The position numbers and the translations under genes are program-made. 64,000 bases of DNA from Accumulibacter sp031732815. Its GTDB lineage: Bacteria > Pseudomonadota > Gammaproteobacteria > Burkholderiales > Rhodocyclaceae. Below, piece after piece: positions 8,293-16,576 of the stretch. The DNA is taken from the NCBI RefSeq assembly GCF_031732815.1, contig NZ_JAVMKF010000303.1, positions 6,141-70,140 on the forward strand, read 5' to 3'. The notes under the pieces were generated by a model. It searched no databases and had not been told where the DNA came from. It saw only the letters and a list, made by a program, of their open reading frames with translations. How positions within the stretch are numbered: position 1 is the first letter of the stretch; the number at the start of each line of letters is the position of its first letter.

Positions 8293-8390
8293 TGGCGGGT
8301 CTCCCCGCATCGCAGGGCGGTGAACCTGGTCAGGTCCGGAAGGAAGCAGCCACAGCCGTCTGATGTGAGTGCCGGGGGTAAGGCTCGCCA
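8293..8390 (+). ncRNA. ffs: Signal recognition particle RNA (4.5S RNA)
   Basis: RNA component of the bacterial signal recognition particle, binding Ffh for cotranslational membrane targeting. The conserved apical core is present almost unchanged: GGTCAGGTCCGGAAGGAAGC at 8329-8348 with its partner strand GCCGGGGG further on. The ends pair (TGGCGGGT at 8293 with the GCTCGCCA ending at 8390), giving about 98 nt, close to the short bacterial type. Location directly upstream of dnaX is common in proteobacteria. Confidence 0.95.
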
Positions 8391-8532
8391 CCTTCCTTCA
8401 ATGGCTGCCTTCCGAGCTCCGTTCCCCGCCTGCCTTCATTCCTTGACTGCCTTGCTTCGGTCGACTGCTGGCGCCTGCGATGGTGCCCATGCTGCGGCAT
8501 CTGGCTCGCCTCGGCCGCGGCATGCCATCTGC

Positions 8533-8538
8533 TAGAAT
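8533..8538 (+). promoter_or_regulatory. -10 box immediately upstream of the dnaX start codon
   Basis: TAGAAT ends six bases before the dnaX ATG (8545). A start seven bases downstream would place the transcript 5' end on the ATG itself, and no Shine-Dalgarno sequence is visible before the gene. No good -35 box is seen. Confidence 0.35.
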
Positions 8539-8544
8539 CGCCGA

Positions 8545-10221
8545 ATGAGCTACCAGGTTCTGGCGCGCAAGTGGCGCCCGCGAACATTCGGCGATCTCGT
8601 CGGCCAGGAGCACGTGGTACGTGCGCTGACGCACGCCTTGACCGCCCAGCGGCTGCACCATGCCTATCTGTTTACCGGGACACGTGGTGTGGGCAAGACG
8701 ACCCTCGCCCGCATCCTGGCCAAGGCGCTGAATTGCGAGCGTGGCGTCAGTGCGCTGCCCTGCGGTAGCTGCTCGGCCTGTCGGGAGATCGATGCCGGTC
8801 GCTTCGTCGATCTGCTCGAAGTCGACGCGGCAACCAATACGCGCGTCGACGAAATGCGCCAGTTGCTGGAAAACGCCGTGTACGCGCCGACGCGTGGGCG
8901 GTTCAAGGTCTACGTCATCGACGAAGTGCATATGCTTTCGACCTCGGCCTTCAATGCGATGCTGAAGACGCTCGAAGAGCCGCCCGAGCACGTCAAGTTC
9001 ATCCTGGCGACAACCGATCCGCAGAAGATTCCGGTAACCGTCTTGTCGCGCTGTCTGCAGTTCAACCTCAAGCAGATGACGCAGCCACTGATTGCCGGCC
9101 ATCTGGCGCAGGTGCTGGCGGCCGAATCGATCAGCGCCGATCCCCCGGCGCTCAGCCTGCTCGCGCGTTCGGCCGCGGGCAGCATGCGCGACGCGCTGTC
9201 ACTGCTCGATCAGGCGATTGCCCATGGGGCGGGAGTGGTCGAGGAAGGCGCGGTGCGCGCGATGCTGGGAGCCGTCGACCTCGACCACCTGTTTACGATC
9301 CTCGATGCATTGTTGGCCGGCGATCCTGCCGCCATGCTGAATATTGCCGACGAGATGGTCGAACGCAGCCTTTCTTTCGACGCGGCCCTGCAGGACATGG
9401 CGGGCCTGTTGACCCGCGTGCAGATTGCGCAACTGGCGCCTGCTGCGCTGGCTGACGACTTGCCCGAGCGCGCGCGTATCATCGATCTGGCGGCTGCCCT
9501 CGACCTCGAGTTCGTCCAGCTTGCCTATCAGATCGTCGTCCATGGACGTCGGGATCTGGCGTTGGCACCGGACGAGCTGGCTGGTTTCACGATGACCTTG
9601 TTGCGCCTGCACGCTTTTCGCCCGACGTCCGACGAGCCGGCGCGTCGGGCGATGCCGCGGCCGGCGGTGGCCACGCCCGCCGTGCCGGCAAGCGGGCAGC
9701 GGGCGGTGCTGCCGGCCGGCGAAGCGGGAGTCATGCCGTCTGGCGCCAAACGATCCGTTGCGCCAACCGAGACGGCGCTTCCACCTGGCGAAGCGGTGGG
9801 TTTCTTGCCCGAAGCGGCCGGGCGCGCAGTCGCGCCAGGCGCCATCGGTGGCGATTGGTCGGGCATCCTCGGCGGTTTGAAACTCAGTGGCATGGCGCGC
9901 GAACTCGGGCAGCACTGTGAATTGCGTGATCTTTCGGCGGTGCAGATCGTCCTGCGTCTGTCGCCGCGCCACCGCCATCTGTTGATGAAGCCGGCGCAGG
10001 ACAAGCTGCAGCAGTCGCTGGCCGAGTATTTCGGTCGCCCTCTGCGGCTCGCCGTCGAAGTCGACGAAGTGTCCGGCGCCACCCCGGCGGCAGTCGCCGA
10101 GCGCGACCGGCGCGAACGTCAGGATCGGGCGATCGCTGCAGTCGAACAGGATGGTTTCGTGCGTGCGATCATCGAGACCTTCGACGCGACACTGATCGAA
10201 TCATCGATCAAACCCATTTAG
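8545..10221 (+). CDS. dnaX: DNA polymerase III subunit gamma/tau
   Basis: Clamp-loader ATPase of the replicative polymerase. The 558-aa protein has the Walker A loop GTRGVGKTT near residue 45, a zinc module with CGSCSAC, the Walker B box DEVHMLS and the SRC sensor motif (LSRCLQF). A Pro/Ala-rich linker (about 370-425) leads to a C-terminal tau-type domain. At 558 residues it is shorter than the 643-aa E. coli tau. I saw no A-rich slippery site like the one that makes E. coli gamma. It follows the 4.5S RNA gene and precedes ybaB and recR, a widely conserved order. Confidence 0.96.
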   Translation: MSYQVLARKWRPRTFGDLVGQEHVVRALTHALTAQRLHHAYLFTGTRGVGKTTLARILAKALNCERGVSALPCGSCSACREIDAGRFVDLLEVDAATNTRVDEMRQLLENAVYAPTRGRFKVYVIDEVHMLSTSAFNAMLKTLEEPPEHVKFILATTDPQKIPVTVLSRCLQFNLKQMTQPLIAGHLAQVLAAESISADPPALSLLARSAAGSMRDALSLLDQAIAHGAGVVEEGAVRAMLGAVDLDHLFTILDALLAGDPAAMLNIADEMVERSLSFDAALQDMAGLLTRVQIAQLAPAALADDLPERARIIDLAAALDLEFVQLAYQIVVHGRRDLALAPDELAGFTMTLLRLHAFRPTSDEPARRAMPRPAVATPAVPASGQRAVLPAGEAGVMPSGAKRSVAPTETALPPGEAVGFLPEAAGRAVAPGAIGGDWSGILGGLKLSGMARELGQHCELRDLSAVQIVLRLSPRHRHLLMKPAQDKLQQSLAEYFGRPLRLAVEVDEVSGATPAAVAERDRRERQDRAIAAVEQDGFVRAIIETFDATLIESSIKPI

Positions 10222-10241
10222 TTCACAGCGAGGACAAGAGA

Positions 10242-10565
10242 ATGATGAAGGGTGGAATTGCCGGCTTGATGAAGCAGGCGCAGCAGATGCAGGAAAACAT
10301 GCGCAAGGCGCAGGAGGAACTGGCGCGGACCGAGGTCGAGGGTCAAGCGGGCGCCGGAATGGTCAAGGTCGTCATGACCTGTGGGCACAACGTTCGACGC
10401 GTGACCATCGATCCGACGGTGATGGACGATCGGGAAATGCTTGAGGACCTGATTGCGGCGGCAGTCAACGACGCCGTGCGGCGGGTCGAGGAAGCCTCGC
10501 AGGAGCGTCTGGCGGGGTTCTCGGCGGGTCTGAACCTGCCGCCGGGGCTCAAGCTGCCGTTCTGA
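10242..10565 (+). CDS. ybaB: YbaB/EbfC family nucleoid-associated protein
   Basis: Small dimeric DNA-binding protein of 107 aa that associates with the nucleoid. It begins MMKGGIAGLMKQAQQMQENM, the typical helical start of the family. It continues with the VKVVMTCGHNVRRVTIDP strand segment and a DLIAAAVNDA helix. It sits 20 bases after dnaX and its stop codon overlaps the recR start in a TGATG arrangement, so the three genes are probably one operon. Confidence 0.95.
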   Translation: MMKGGIAGLMKQAQQMQENMRKAQEELARTEVEGQAGAGMVKVVMTCGHNVRRVTIDPTVMDDREMLEDLIAAAVNDAVRRVEEASQERLAGFSAGLNLPPGLKLPF

Positions 10566-11167
10566 TGACGACGCCGTCGAGCCTCGAGGCGCTGATCGAG
10601 GCTTTACGCTGCCTGCCGGGTGTCGGACCGAAGTCGGCTCAGCGGATGGCCTACCAACTGCTGCAGAACGATCGGCCGGGCGCTCGGCGTCTGGCTGAAG
10701 CACTGCAGCAGGCGCTTGCCGCAGTGCGTCATTGTCAGCGCTGCAATACCTTCAGCGAGACTGAAATCTGTGTTCGCTGCCTGTCGACAAGGCGCGATGC
10801 CAGCCTGCTGTGCGTCGTCGAAACGCCGGTCGACATGAACATGATGGAACAGACGCACGCCTACTCCGGCCTCTACTACGTTCTCATGGGGCGGGTTTCG
10901 CCGCTCGACGGCATCGGGCCGAATGAACTGCACCTTGATCGCCTGTTGGCGCGCTGCGCCGACGGCTTGGTACAGGAGGTGATCATCGCGACGAACTACA
11001 CGAACGAGGGCGAAGCGACCGCGCACTACCTGTCCGAGATGCTCAAGGCGCGTGGCGTGCGGGTGACGCGCATTGCGCGCGGCGTGCCGGTTGGTGGGGA
11101 GCTGGAATACGTCGATGCCGGGACGCTGGCGCAGGCTCTCCGTGAGCGGCGAGCGCTCGACGCCTAA
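10565..11167 (+). CDS. recR: Recombination mediator RecR
   Basis: Works with RecF/RecO to load RecA at gaps. The 200-aa protein has the N-terminal helix-hairpin-helix (LPGVGPKSAQRMAYQLL), a four-cysteine zinc finger (CQRC...CVRC, about residues 58-73) and a Toprim domain starting CVVETPVDMNMMEQT. The ATG overlaps the ybaB stop by one base, indicating translational coupling. Confidence 0.96.
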   Translation: MTTPSSLEALIEALRCLPGVGPKSAQRMAYQLLQNDRPGARRLAEALQQALAAVRHCQRCNTFSETEICVRCLSTRRDASLLCVVETPVDMNMMEQTHAYSGLYYVLMGRVSPLDGIGPNELHLDRLLARCADGLVQEVIIATNYTNEGEATAHYLSEMLKARGVRVTRIARGVPVGGELEYVDAGTLAQALRERRALDA

Positions 11168-11186
11168 TCCGGGTGGGTATGCTGCA

Positions 11187-11216
11187 GTGCAAACCGCGGT
11201 GGCCTTGGAGTATAAT
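11187..11216 (+). promoter_or_regulatory. Likely sigma-70 promoter of petABC
   Basis: A consensus TATAAT at 11211-11216, in the context GGAGTATAAT, lies 52 bases before the petA start. The -35 region (GTGCAA at 11187, 18-base spacer) is weak. Confidence 0.6.
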
Positions 11217-11267
11217 GCGCCGGTTTAGTTCGTACCAACTTTTCATTACGTGCTAGGGATCAGCGCT

Positions 11268-11864
11268 ATGAGCAATGAAAGCAAGGTGGACGGCGGAAGG
11301 CGGCGGCTGGTTGTCGCGACTGCCGCGGTCGGCGGGGTGGGGGCGCTGGCGGCGCTCGTACCCTTCCTGTCCAGTATGCTGCCGTCGGAGCGGGCCAAGG
11401 CAGCCGGAGCGCCGGTCGAAGTCGAGATCGGCAATCTCGAACCAGGCCAGATGATGACCGTCGAGTGGCGCGGCAAGCCGGTCTGGATCATCCGGCGGAC
11501 CCCCGAGATGTTGGAATCGCTGTCCAAGCTGGCCGACGCGGTGGCCGATCCGAAGTCGGAAAAGAAAATGCAGCCGGACTACTGCACCAACGAAGCACGT
11601 TCGATCAAGCCGGAAGTCCTGGTCGCCGTCGGCATTTGCACGCACCTTGGCTGCTCCCCTTCGTCCAAGTTCAAGAAGGGTGCCGAAGAGGGTATGGACG
11701 CAGCCTGGCTCGGTGGTTTCCTCTGTCCCTGTCATGGCTCGACCTTCGATTTTGCCGGCCGCGTTTTCAAGAGCAAGCCGGCGCCCGATAACCTCGAGGT
11801 GCCACCGCACATGTATCTGTCGGAGACGCGAATCCTCATTGGCGAAGACAAGAAGGGAGCTTGA
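11268..11864 (+). CDS. petA: Ubiquinol-cytochrome c reductase Rieske iron-sulfur subunit
   Basis: High-potential [2Fe-2S] subunit of the bc1 complex, taking electrons from ubiquinol and passing them to cytochrome c1. The 198-aa protein has a twin-arginine-type N-terminus (GGRRRLVVATAAVGG) that also forms the membrane anchor. Its cluster ligands lie in CTHLGC (Cys124, His126) and CPCHGS (Cys153, His156), with the extra disulfide cysteines present. ATG 11268 is preceded by TAGGGA; an in-frame GTG at 11250 is less likely. It is the first gene of petABC, three bases before petB. Confidence 0.96.
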   Translation: MSNESKVDGGRRRLVVATAAVGGVGALAALVPFLSSMLPSERAKAAGAPVEVEIGNLEPGQMMTVEWRGKPVWIIRRTPEMLESLSKLADAVADPKSEKKMQPDYCTNEARSIKPEVLVAVGICTHLGCSPSSKFKKGAEEGMDAAWLGGFLCPCHGSTFDFAGRVFKSKPAPDNLEVPPHMYLSETRILIGEDKKGA

Positions 11865-11867
11865 GCC

Positions 11868-13187
11868 ATGGCGGCGAACACCAATTTCGAAAAGTACAAG
11901 TCGGACGGATCGCTGCAGGGCAACCTGCTCGAGTGGTTCGACGCGCGCTTTCCGGCAACCTCGATGTGGCGCGGCCATCTGTCCGAGTACTACGCGCCGA
12001 AGAACTTCAACTTCTGGTACTTCTTCGGCTCGCTCGCCATGCTGGTGCTGGTGATCCAGATCGTCACCGGGATTTTCCTGGTCATGCATTACAAGCCAGA
12101 CGCCTCGCTCAACGAGAATGGCATCCCGGTTGCCTTCGCCAGTGTCGAGTACATCATGCGCGACGTTCCCTGGGGTTGGTTGATTCGCTACATGCACTCG
12201 ACCGGCGCGTCAGCCTTCTTCGTCGTCGTCTACCTGCACATGTTCCGCGGCATGCTGTACGGCTCGTACCGCCAGCCGCGCGAACTGATCTGGATCTTCG
12301 GCACACTGATCTTCCTTTGCCTGATGGCCGAAGCCTTCATGGGCTATCTCCTGCCCTGGGGACAGATGTCATTCTGGGGCGCGCAGGTGATCGTCAATCT
12401 GTTTTCCGCCATTCCGCTGATCGGTGAGCCGCTGTCGATCTGGATTCGCGGTGACTTCGTCGTCGGCGATGCCACGCTCAACCGCTTCTTCTCGTTCCAT
12501 GTCATCGCTGTGCCGCTCGTCCTCCTTGGTCTGGTTGCGGCACACATCCTGGCGTTGCACGAAGTCGGCTCGAACAACCCGGACGGCGTCGAGATCAAGA
12601 AGCGCAAGGATGTCCACGGGGTGCCGCTTGATGGTATCCCGTTCCACCCGTATTACTCGGTGAAGGACATTGTCGGCGTGATCGTTTTCCTGATGGTCTT
12701 TTCGATCATCGTCTTCTTTGCGCCGGAAGGCGGCGGGTATTTTCTCGAATACAACAACTTCATCCCGGCGGATCCCTTGAAGACGCCGCCGCACATCGCG
12801 CCAGTATGGTATTTCACTCCCTACTACTCGCTGCTCCGAGCGATGGTCTGGCCGCTGTTCGGGATCGACGCGAAGTTCTGGGGTGTCGTGCTGATGGGTG
12901 GCGGGGTCGTCATTCTGGCCTTCCTTCCCTGGCTTGACCGTAGCCCGGTAAAGTCGATCCGTTACCGCGGCCCGATCTTCAAGACGCTGTTGACCCTGTT
13001 CGTGATTGCCTTCCTGCTGCTCGGTTTCCTCGGCACGCAGCCGCCGTCGTACGCGTTCTTCGGGGTGATTCCAAGTGCTCCGGTAGCGCAGGTGCTGACC
13101 GCCTATTACTTCCTCTTCTTCCTGACCATGCCCTGGTGGTCGAAGATCGACAAGTACAAGCCGGAACCCGATCGCGTGACGATGTAA
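11868..13187 (+). CDS. petB: Cytochrome b subunit of the bc1 complex
   Basis: Membrane subunit carrying two b haems and the Qo and Qi sites. The 439-aa length fits a full eight-helix cytochrome b. Haem-ligand helices are visible (MHSTGASAFFVVVYLHMFRG; FSFHVIAVPLVLLGLVAAH). The Qo-site region carries a PEGGG-type variant (FFAPEGGGYFLEYNN), and the PVWYFTPYYSLLRA segment is typical. The ATG lies three bases after petA and the next gene, petC, begins 12 bases on. Confidence 0.96.
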   Translation: MAANTNFEKYKSDGSLQGNLLEWFDARFPATSMWRGHLSEYYAPKNFNFWYFFGSLAMLVLVIQIVTGIFLVMHYKPDASLNENGIPVAFASVEYIMRDVPWGWLIRYMHSTGASAFFVVVYLHMFRGMLYGSYRQPRELIWIFGTLIFLCLMAEAFMGYLLPWGQMSFWGAQVIVNLFSAIPLIGEPLSIWIRGDFVVGDATLNRFFSFHVIAVPLVLLGLVAAHILALHEVGSNNPDGVEIKKRKDVHGVPLDGIPFHPYYSVKDIVGVIVFLMVFSIIVFFAPEGGGYFLEYNNFIPADPLKTPPHIAPVWYFTPYYSLLRAMVWPLFGIDAKFWGVVLMGGGVVILAFLPWLDRSPVKSIRYRGPIFKTLLTLFVIAFLLLGFLGTQPPSYAFFGVIPSAPVAQVLTAYYFLFFLTMPWWSKIDKYKPEPDRVTM

Positions 13188-13199
13188 AGGAATGCAAAA

Positions 13200-13910
13200 A
13201 TGAAAAAGCTACTTACGGCGTTGCTCCTTGCTCCGGCGCTTGCCTTGGCCAGCGGTGCCACGCTGCATCTCGACAAGGCGCCCGATGTGCAGGGCGATAA
13301 GGCTGCACTGCAGAGCGGAGCGAAGACCTTCATCAATTACTGCATGAACTGTCACGGGCTCAGCTACGCTCGCTACAACCGTCTGACCGAGCTGGGCCTG
13401 AGCGAGCAGCAAGTGAAGGACAATCTGCTGTTCACTGCCGAGAAGATCGGCGAGCCGATGCGTGTTGCCGCCCGCCCGGTGGAGCAGAAGCAGTGGTTCG
13501 GCGCGGCACCGCCCGACCTTTCGCTGATTGCCCGCTCGCGTGCTTCAGAAGCGGGCAGCGGTGCTGATTGGCTCTATACCTATCTGCGTTCCTTCTATCG
13601 CGATGACAAGCGCCCGACCGGCTGGAACAACACTGTCTTCGAGAACGTTGGGATGCCGCATGTGCTCTGGGAGACGCAGGGGCAGCAGATCCTGAACAAG
13701 GACCACAAGCTGGAACTCGCGGTGCCGGGCAAGCTGTCGGCGGCTGAGTACGACAAGCAGGTCGCCGAGTTGGTCGGCTTCCTGGTCTGGGTGGCCGAGC
13801 CCGGAGCTGCCTTCCGCAAGCAACTCGGCATCGGCGTTCTCGGCTTTCTCGTCGTGCTCTTCGCCGTTGCCTATCCAATGAAGAAGGCGTATTGGAAAGA
13901 CGTAAAGTAA
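13200..13910 (+). CDS. petC: Cytochrome c1
   Basis: Membrane-anchored c-type cytochrome of the bc1 complex that passes electrons to soluble cytochromes such as the c4 at 4.8 kb. The 236-aa protein has a signal peptide, one haem site CMNCH at residues 48-52, a distal methionine region in the second half and a single C-terminal membrane helix (LGIGVLGFLVVLFAVAYPM) ending with KKAYWKDVK. It closes the petABC operon and is followed by a large hairpin. Confidence 0.95.
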   Translation: MKKLLTALLLAPALALASGATLHLDKAPDVQGDKAALQSGAKTFINYCMNCHGLSYARYNRLTELGLSEQQVKDNLLFTAEKIGEPMRVAARPVEQKQWFGAAPPDLSLIARSRASEAGSGADWLYTYLRSFYRDDKRPTGWNNTVFENVGMPHVLWETQGQQILNKDHKLELAVPGKLSAAEYDKQVAELVGFLVWVAEPGAAFRKQLGIGVLGFLVVLFAVAYPMKKAYWKDVK

Positions 13911-13940
13911 GCGGCGCGTGAGCGCCCGATTACACGCCGC

Positions 13941-13989
13941 GGCATCGCCGGCGAGGGGGCAGTGACGCCCCCGTAGCCGTGGCGATGCC
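13941..13989 (+). terminator. Nested hairpin between petC and sspA
   Basis: The outer arms GGCATCGCC (13941-13949) and GGCGATGCC (13981-13989) pair perfectly and enclose an inner hairpin GGGGGC-AGTGAC-GCCCCC (13955-13972). There is no T-run behind it, so it may be a weak terminator, an attenuator or an mRNA-stabilising 3' structure for petABC. Confidence 0.5.
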
Positions 13990-14007
13990 GATTCGTTTCT
14001 GAGGGGA

Positions 14008-14610
14008 ATGATCATGATGAATCTTTATTCGGGAACCACCTGCCCATTCAGTCACCGCTGCCGTATCGTGCTGTACGAGAAAGGGATGGATTTCCAGGTA
14101 ATCGACGTCGACCTGTTTGCCAAACCGGAAGACAATGCCATCATCAACCCCTACGGTCGTGTTCCTGTACTCGTCGAGCGGGATCTCATCCTTTATGAGC
14201 CGAACATCATCAACGAGTATATCGACGAGCGTTTTCCCCATCCGCAGTTGATGCCGGCTGATCCGATCATGCGCGCGCGCGCACGACAGTTGCTTATTAC
14301 GATGGAGCGCGAGGTGTTCTTTTACATCGAAGCGCTGGAAAAGAATGGCAAGGCGGCTGACAAGTCGCGCCAGCAAATCCGTGATCGGCTGACCGAGATG
14401 GCGCCTGTTTTCGTCAAACAGAAGCACATGTTGGGCGAGGACTTTTCCATGCTCGACGTGGCCATCGCGCCGCTCCTCTGGCGGCTCGACCACTACGGCA
14501 TCGAGTTGCCGAGAACTGCTGCGCCGCTGATGAAATACGGCGAGCGAATTTTCAGCCGGCAGGGCTTTATCGACGCGCTCACGCCGTCGGAAAAGGCCAT
14601 GCGCAAGTAG
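14008..14610 (+). CDS. sspA: Stringent starvation protein A (glutathione S-transferase fold)
   Basis: RNA polymerase-associated protein linked to the starvation response. The 200-aa protein has an N-terminal thioredoxin-like domain (NLYSGTTCPFSHRCRIVLYEKG) and an all-helical C-terminal domain, and matches SspA rather than a true transferase in its length and YGRVPVLVERDLILYE segment. The reading frame opens with three possible ATGs (14008, 14014, 14017); the GAGGGG upstream does not separate them. sspB follows 77 bases later, as usual in Betaproteobacteria. Confidence 0.93.
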   Translation: MIMMNLYSGTTCPFSHRCRIVLYEKGMDFQVIDVDLFAKPEDNAIINPYGRVPVLVERDLILYEPNIINEYIDERFPHPQLMPADPIMRARARQLLITMEREVFFYIEALEKNGKAADKSRQQIRDRLTEMAPVFVKQKHMLGEDFSMLDVAIAPLLWRLDHYGIELPRTAAPLMKYGERIFSRQGFIDALTPSEKAMRK

Positions 14611-14687
14611 CGCGCTGTCGCGCCTTGTCGCAGGCTGCCGCGTGCGTCTTGCCGGGGCGCAGCCTGCCGCCAGATTGCGGAGATTCC

Positions 14688-15119
14688 ATGGAACTGCCGT
14701 CTACCAAGCCCTACCTGATTCGCGCCATTCACCAGTGGTGTTGCGACAACGGCTTCACGCCGTACTTGGCGGTCGCCGTCGATGCGCGGACGCGCGTTCC
14801 GCCCGAGCATGTCCGCGATGGGCAGATCGTCCTCAATATCGGCTACGAAGCAACGGCCCACCTCAGTCTGAGCAATGAGGGGATCAGCTTCCAGGCCCGG
14901 TTTGGCGGGATGGCGCGCGAGATCGCCATTCCGGTGGGCAATGTGGCAGCGATCTATGCGCGCGAAAACGGTGCCGGAATGGCTTTCGAGCCGGAGCTGG
15001 CAGCGCCCGAGGAAGCGGCGGCGGACGGCTGCGCCGATTACCTGCCGGCGGCTGACGAGCCCGATCCGACGACGCCTTCGCCGACAGCGGGTCGGCCGCG
15101 ACTGCAGCGCGTCAAGTGA
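14688..15119 (+). CDS. sspB: ClpXP protease specificity-enhancing factor SspB
   Basis: Adaptor that delivers ssrA-tagged and other substrates to ClpXP. The 143-aa protein has the SspB core (STKPYLIRAIHQWCCDNGFT, HVRDGQIVLNIGYEAT, FGGMAREIAIPVGNVAAIYA), then an acidic flexible linker. It ends RPRLQRVK, matching the short basic ClpX-binding tail of the family. ATG 14688 was chosen because the conserved part begins at once; the open frame upstream to 14625 has no family resemblance. Confidence 0.94.
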   Translation: MELPSTKPYLIRAIHQWCCDNGFTPYLAVAVDARTRVPPEHVRDGQIVLNIGYEATAHLSLSNEGISFQARFGGMAREIAIPVGNVAAIYARENGAGMAFEPELAAPEEAAADGCADYLPAADEPDPTTPSPTAGRPRLQRVK

Positions 15120-15229
15120 TCGAGCGCAGGAGGGCCAGGTGAGGAAGCCGGGCCCGGCTGGTCGGAGACAACGCAGCGACCTGGCGCGCGGCTGATCACC
15201 GCTACGCAAGGGTTCAGCGTCGCCGAGCG

Positions 15230-16576
15230 CTAGAGCCGACTGGCGGGTGACGGGGAAAGCGTGTCGTGCTCCTGCCGGTACTCGGCGGCTCGCGCATGCG
15301 CTGCCAGGCCTTCGCCGTAGGCAAGCGTTGCCGCGATATCCCCCAGGGCGTGTGCTGCGCGCTGCGAAACGCGGATCAGGCTGCTTCGCTTCTGAAAATC
15401 GTACACCCCCAGCGGCGAGGAAAAGCGCGCGCTACCCGAGGTCGGCAGGACATGGTTCGGGCCAGCACAGTAGTCGCCGAGCGACTCGGAGGTGAACGGG
15501 CCGATGAAGATCGCACCCGCATGATGGATGTGGGTCAGCCAGTCTTCCGCATTCGCCAGGGAGAGTTCCAGATGCTCGGGGGCGATCCGGTTGGCGATCC
15601 GGCAAGCTTCGGCAAGGTCGCGTACGAGAATCAATGCGCCTCTCTTCTCCAGTGCCGCCCGGATAATCTGCTGACGCGGCATCGTTGGCAGCAGCCGGTT
15701 GAGCGCCTCGGCGACCCGGTCGAGGTGCTCCGCGTTCGGTGAAATGAGGATGCTCTGCGCCAGTTCGTCGTGTTCCGCCTGCGAGAAAAGATCCATGGCG
15801 AGCCAGTCGGGACTGGTCAGGCCGTCAGAAATGATCAGGATCTCGGACGGTCCGGCCAGCATGTCGATGCCGACGATACCGAAAACGCGGCGCTTGGCGG
15901 CGGCGACGTAAGCGTTGCCCGGGCCGACGATCTTGTCGACCTTGGGAACGGTCTTCGTGCCATAGGCGAGTGCGGCGACCGCCTGGGCGCCGCCTAGCGT
16001 GAACACACGATCGACGCCGGCGAGAGCCGCCGCGGCGAGCACCAGGGGATTGCGCTCGCCGTCCGGTGTCGGGACGACCATGATCAGTTCCGCGACCCCG
16101 GCGACGCGCGCCGGGATCGCGTTCATCAGCACCGACGACGGGTATGACGCCTTGCCGCCAGGTACGTAGAGCCCGACGCGCTCGAGTGGGGTGACCTTCT
16201 GGCCGAGCAAGGTTCCGCGCAGCGGCCCGTCGTGTTCCTCGTACTGCCAACTCTGCAGCGCCTGCCGCTGATGATAGCTCCGTATGCGCTCGGCCGCTGC
16301 GGTCAGTGCCGCGCGCTGTTTCTCGGGCAGACTTGCCAGTGCCTGCTGGAGTTCGTCCGGAGCAAGTTCGAGTTCGCTTGCCGAGTGGATGGCAATGCGG
16401 TCGAAGCGGTGGGTGTACTCGAGCAGCGCAGCATCGCCCCGTTGCCTGACATCGGCAAGGATTGCCGCAACCGTTGCCTCGACCGTTGCGTCCTGTGCCG
16501 ATTCGAAAGCCAGCAGGGCGTCGAGGCGTTGTGCGAAATCGCCGTCGGAGGTCGCCAGGCGTCGGATCGCGATCAT
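15230..16576 (-). CDS. hisD: Histidinol dehydrogenase
   Basis: Catalyses the last two steps of histidine synthesis, oxidising L-histidinol to L-histidine with two NAD+. The 448-aa protein shows the family blocks VGPGNAYVAAAKRRVFG, DMLAGPSEILIISD, the Zn-ligand region SQAEHDELAQSI and SGSARFSSPLGVYDF. It overlaps the end of hisG by four bases, so the two are cotranscribed. No further his gene follows: sspB ends convergently 110 bases beyond the stop. Confidence 0.96.
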   Translation of the reverse strand: MIAIRRLATSDGDFAQRLDALLAFESAQDATVEATVAAILADVRQRGDAALLEYTHRFDRIAIHSASELELAPDELQQALASLPEKQRAALTAAAERIRSYHQRQALQSWQYEEHDGPLRGTLLGQKVTPLERVGLYVPGGKASYPSSVLMNAIPARVAGVAELIMVVPTPDGERNPLVLAAAALAGVDRVFTLGGAQAVAALAYGTKTVPKVDKIVGPGNAYVAAAKRRVFGIVGIDMLAGPSEILIISDGLTSPDWLAMDLFSQAEHDELAQSILISPNAEHLDRVAEALNRLLPTMPRQQIIRAALEKRGALILVRDLAEACRIANRIAPEHLELSLANAEDWLTHIHHAGAIFIGPFTSESLGDYCAGPNHVLPTSGSARFSSPLGVYDFQKRSSLIRVSQRAAHALGDIAATLAYGEGLAAHARAAEYRQEHDTLSPSPASRL

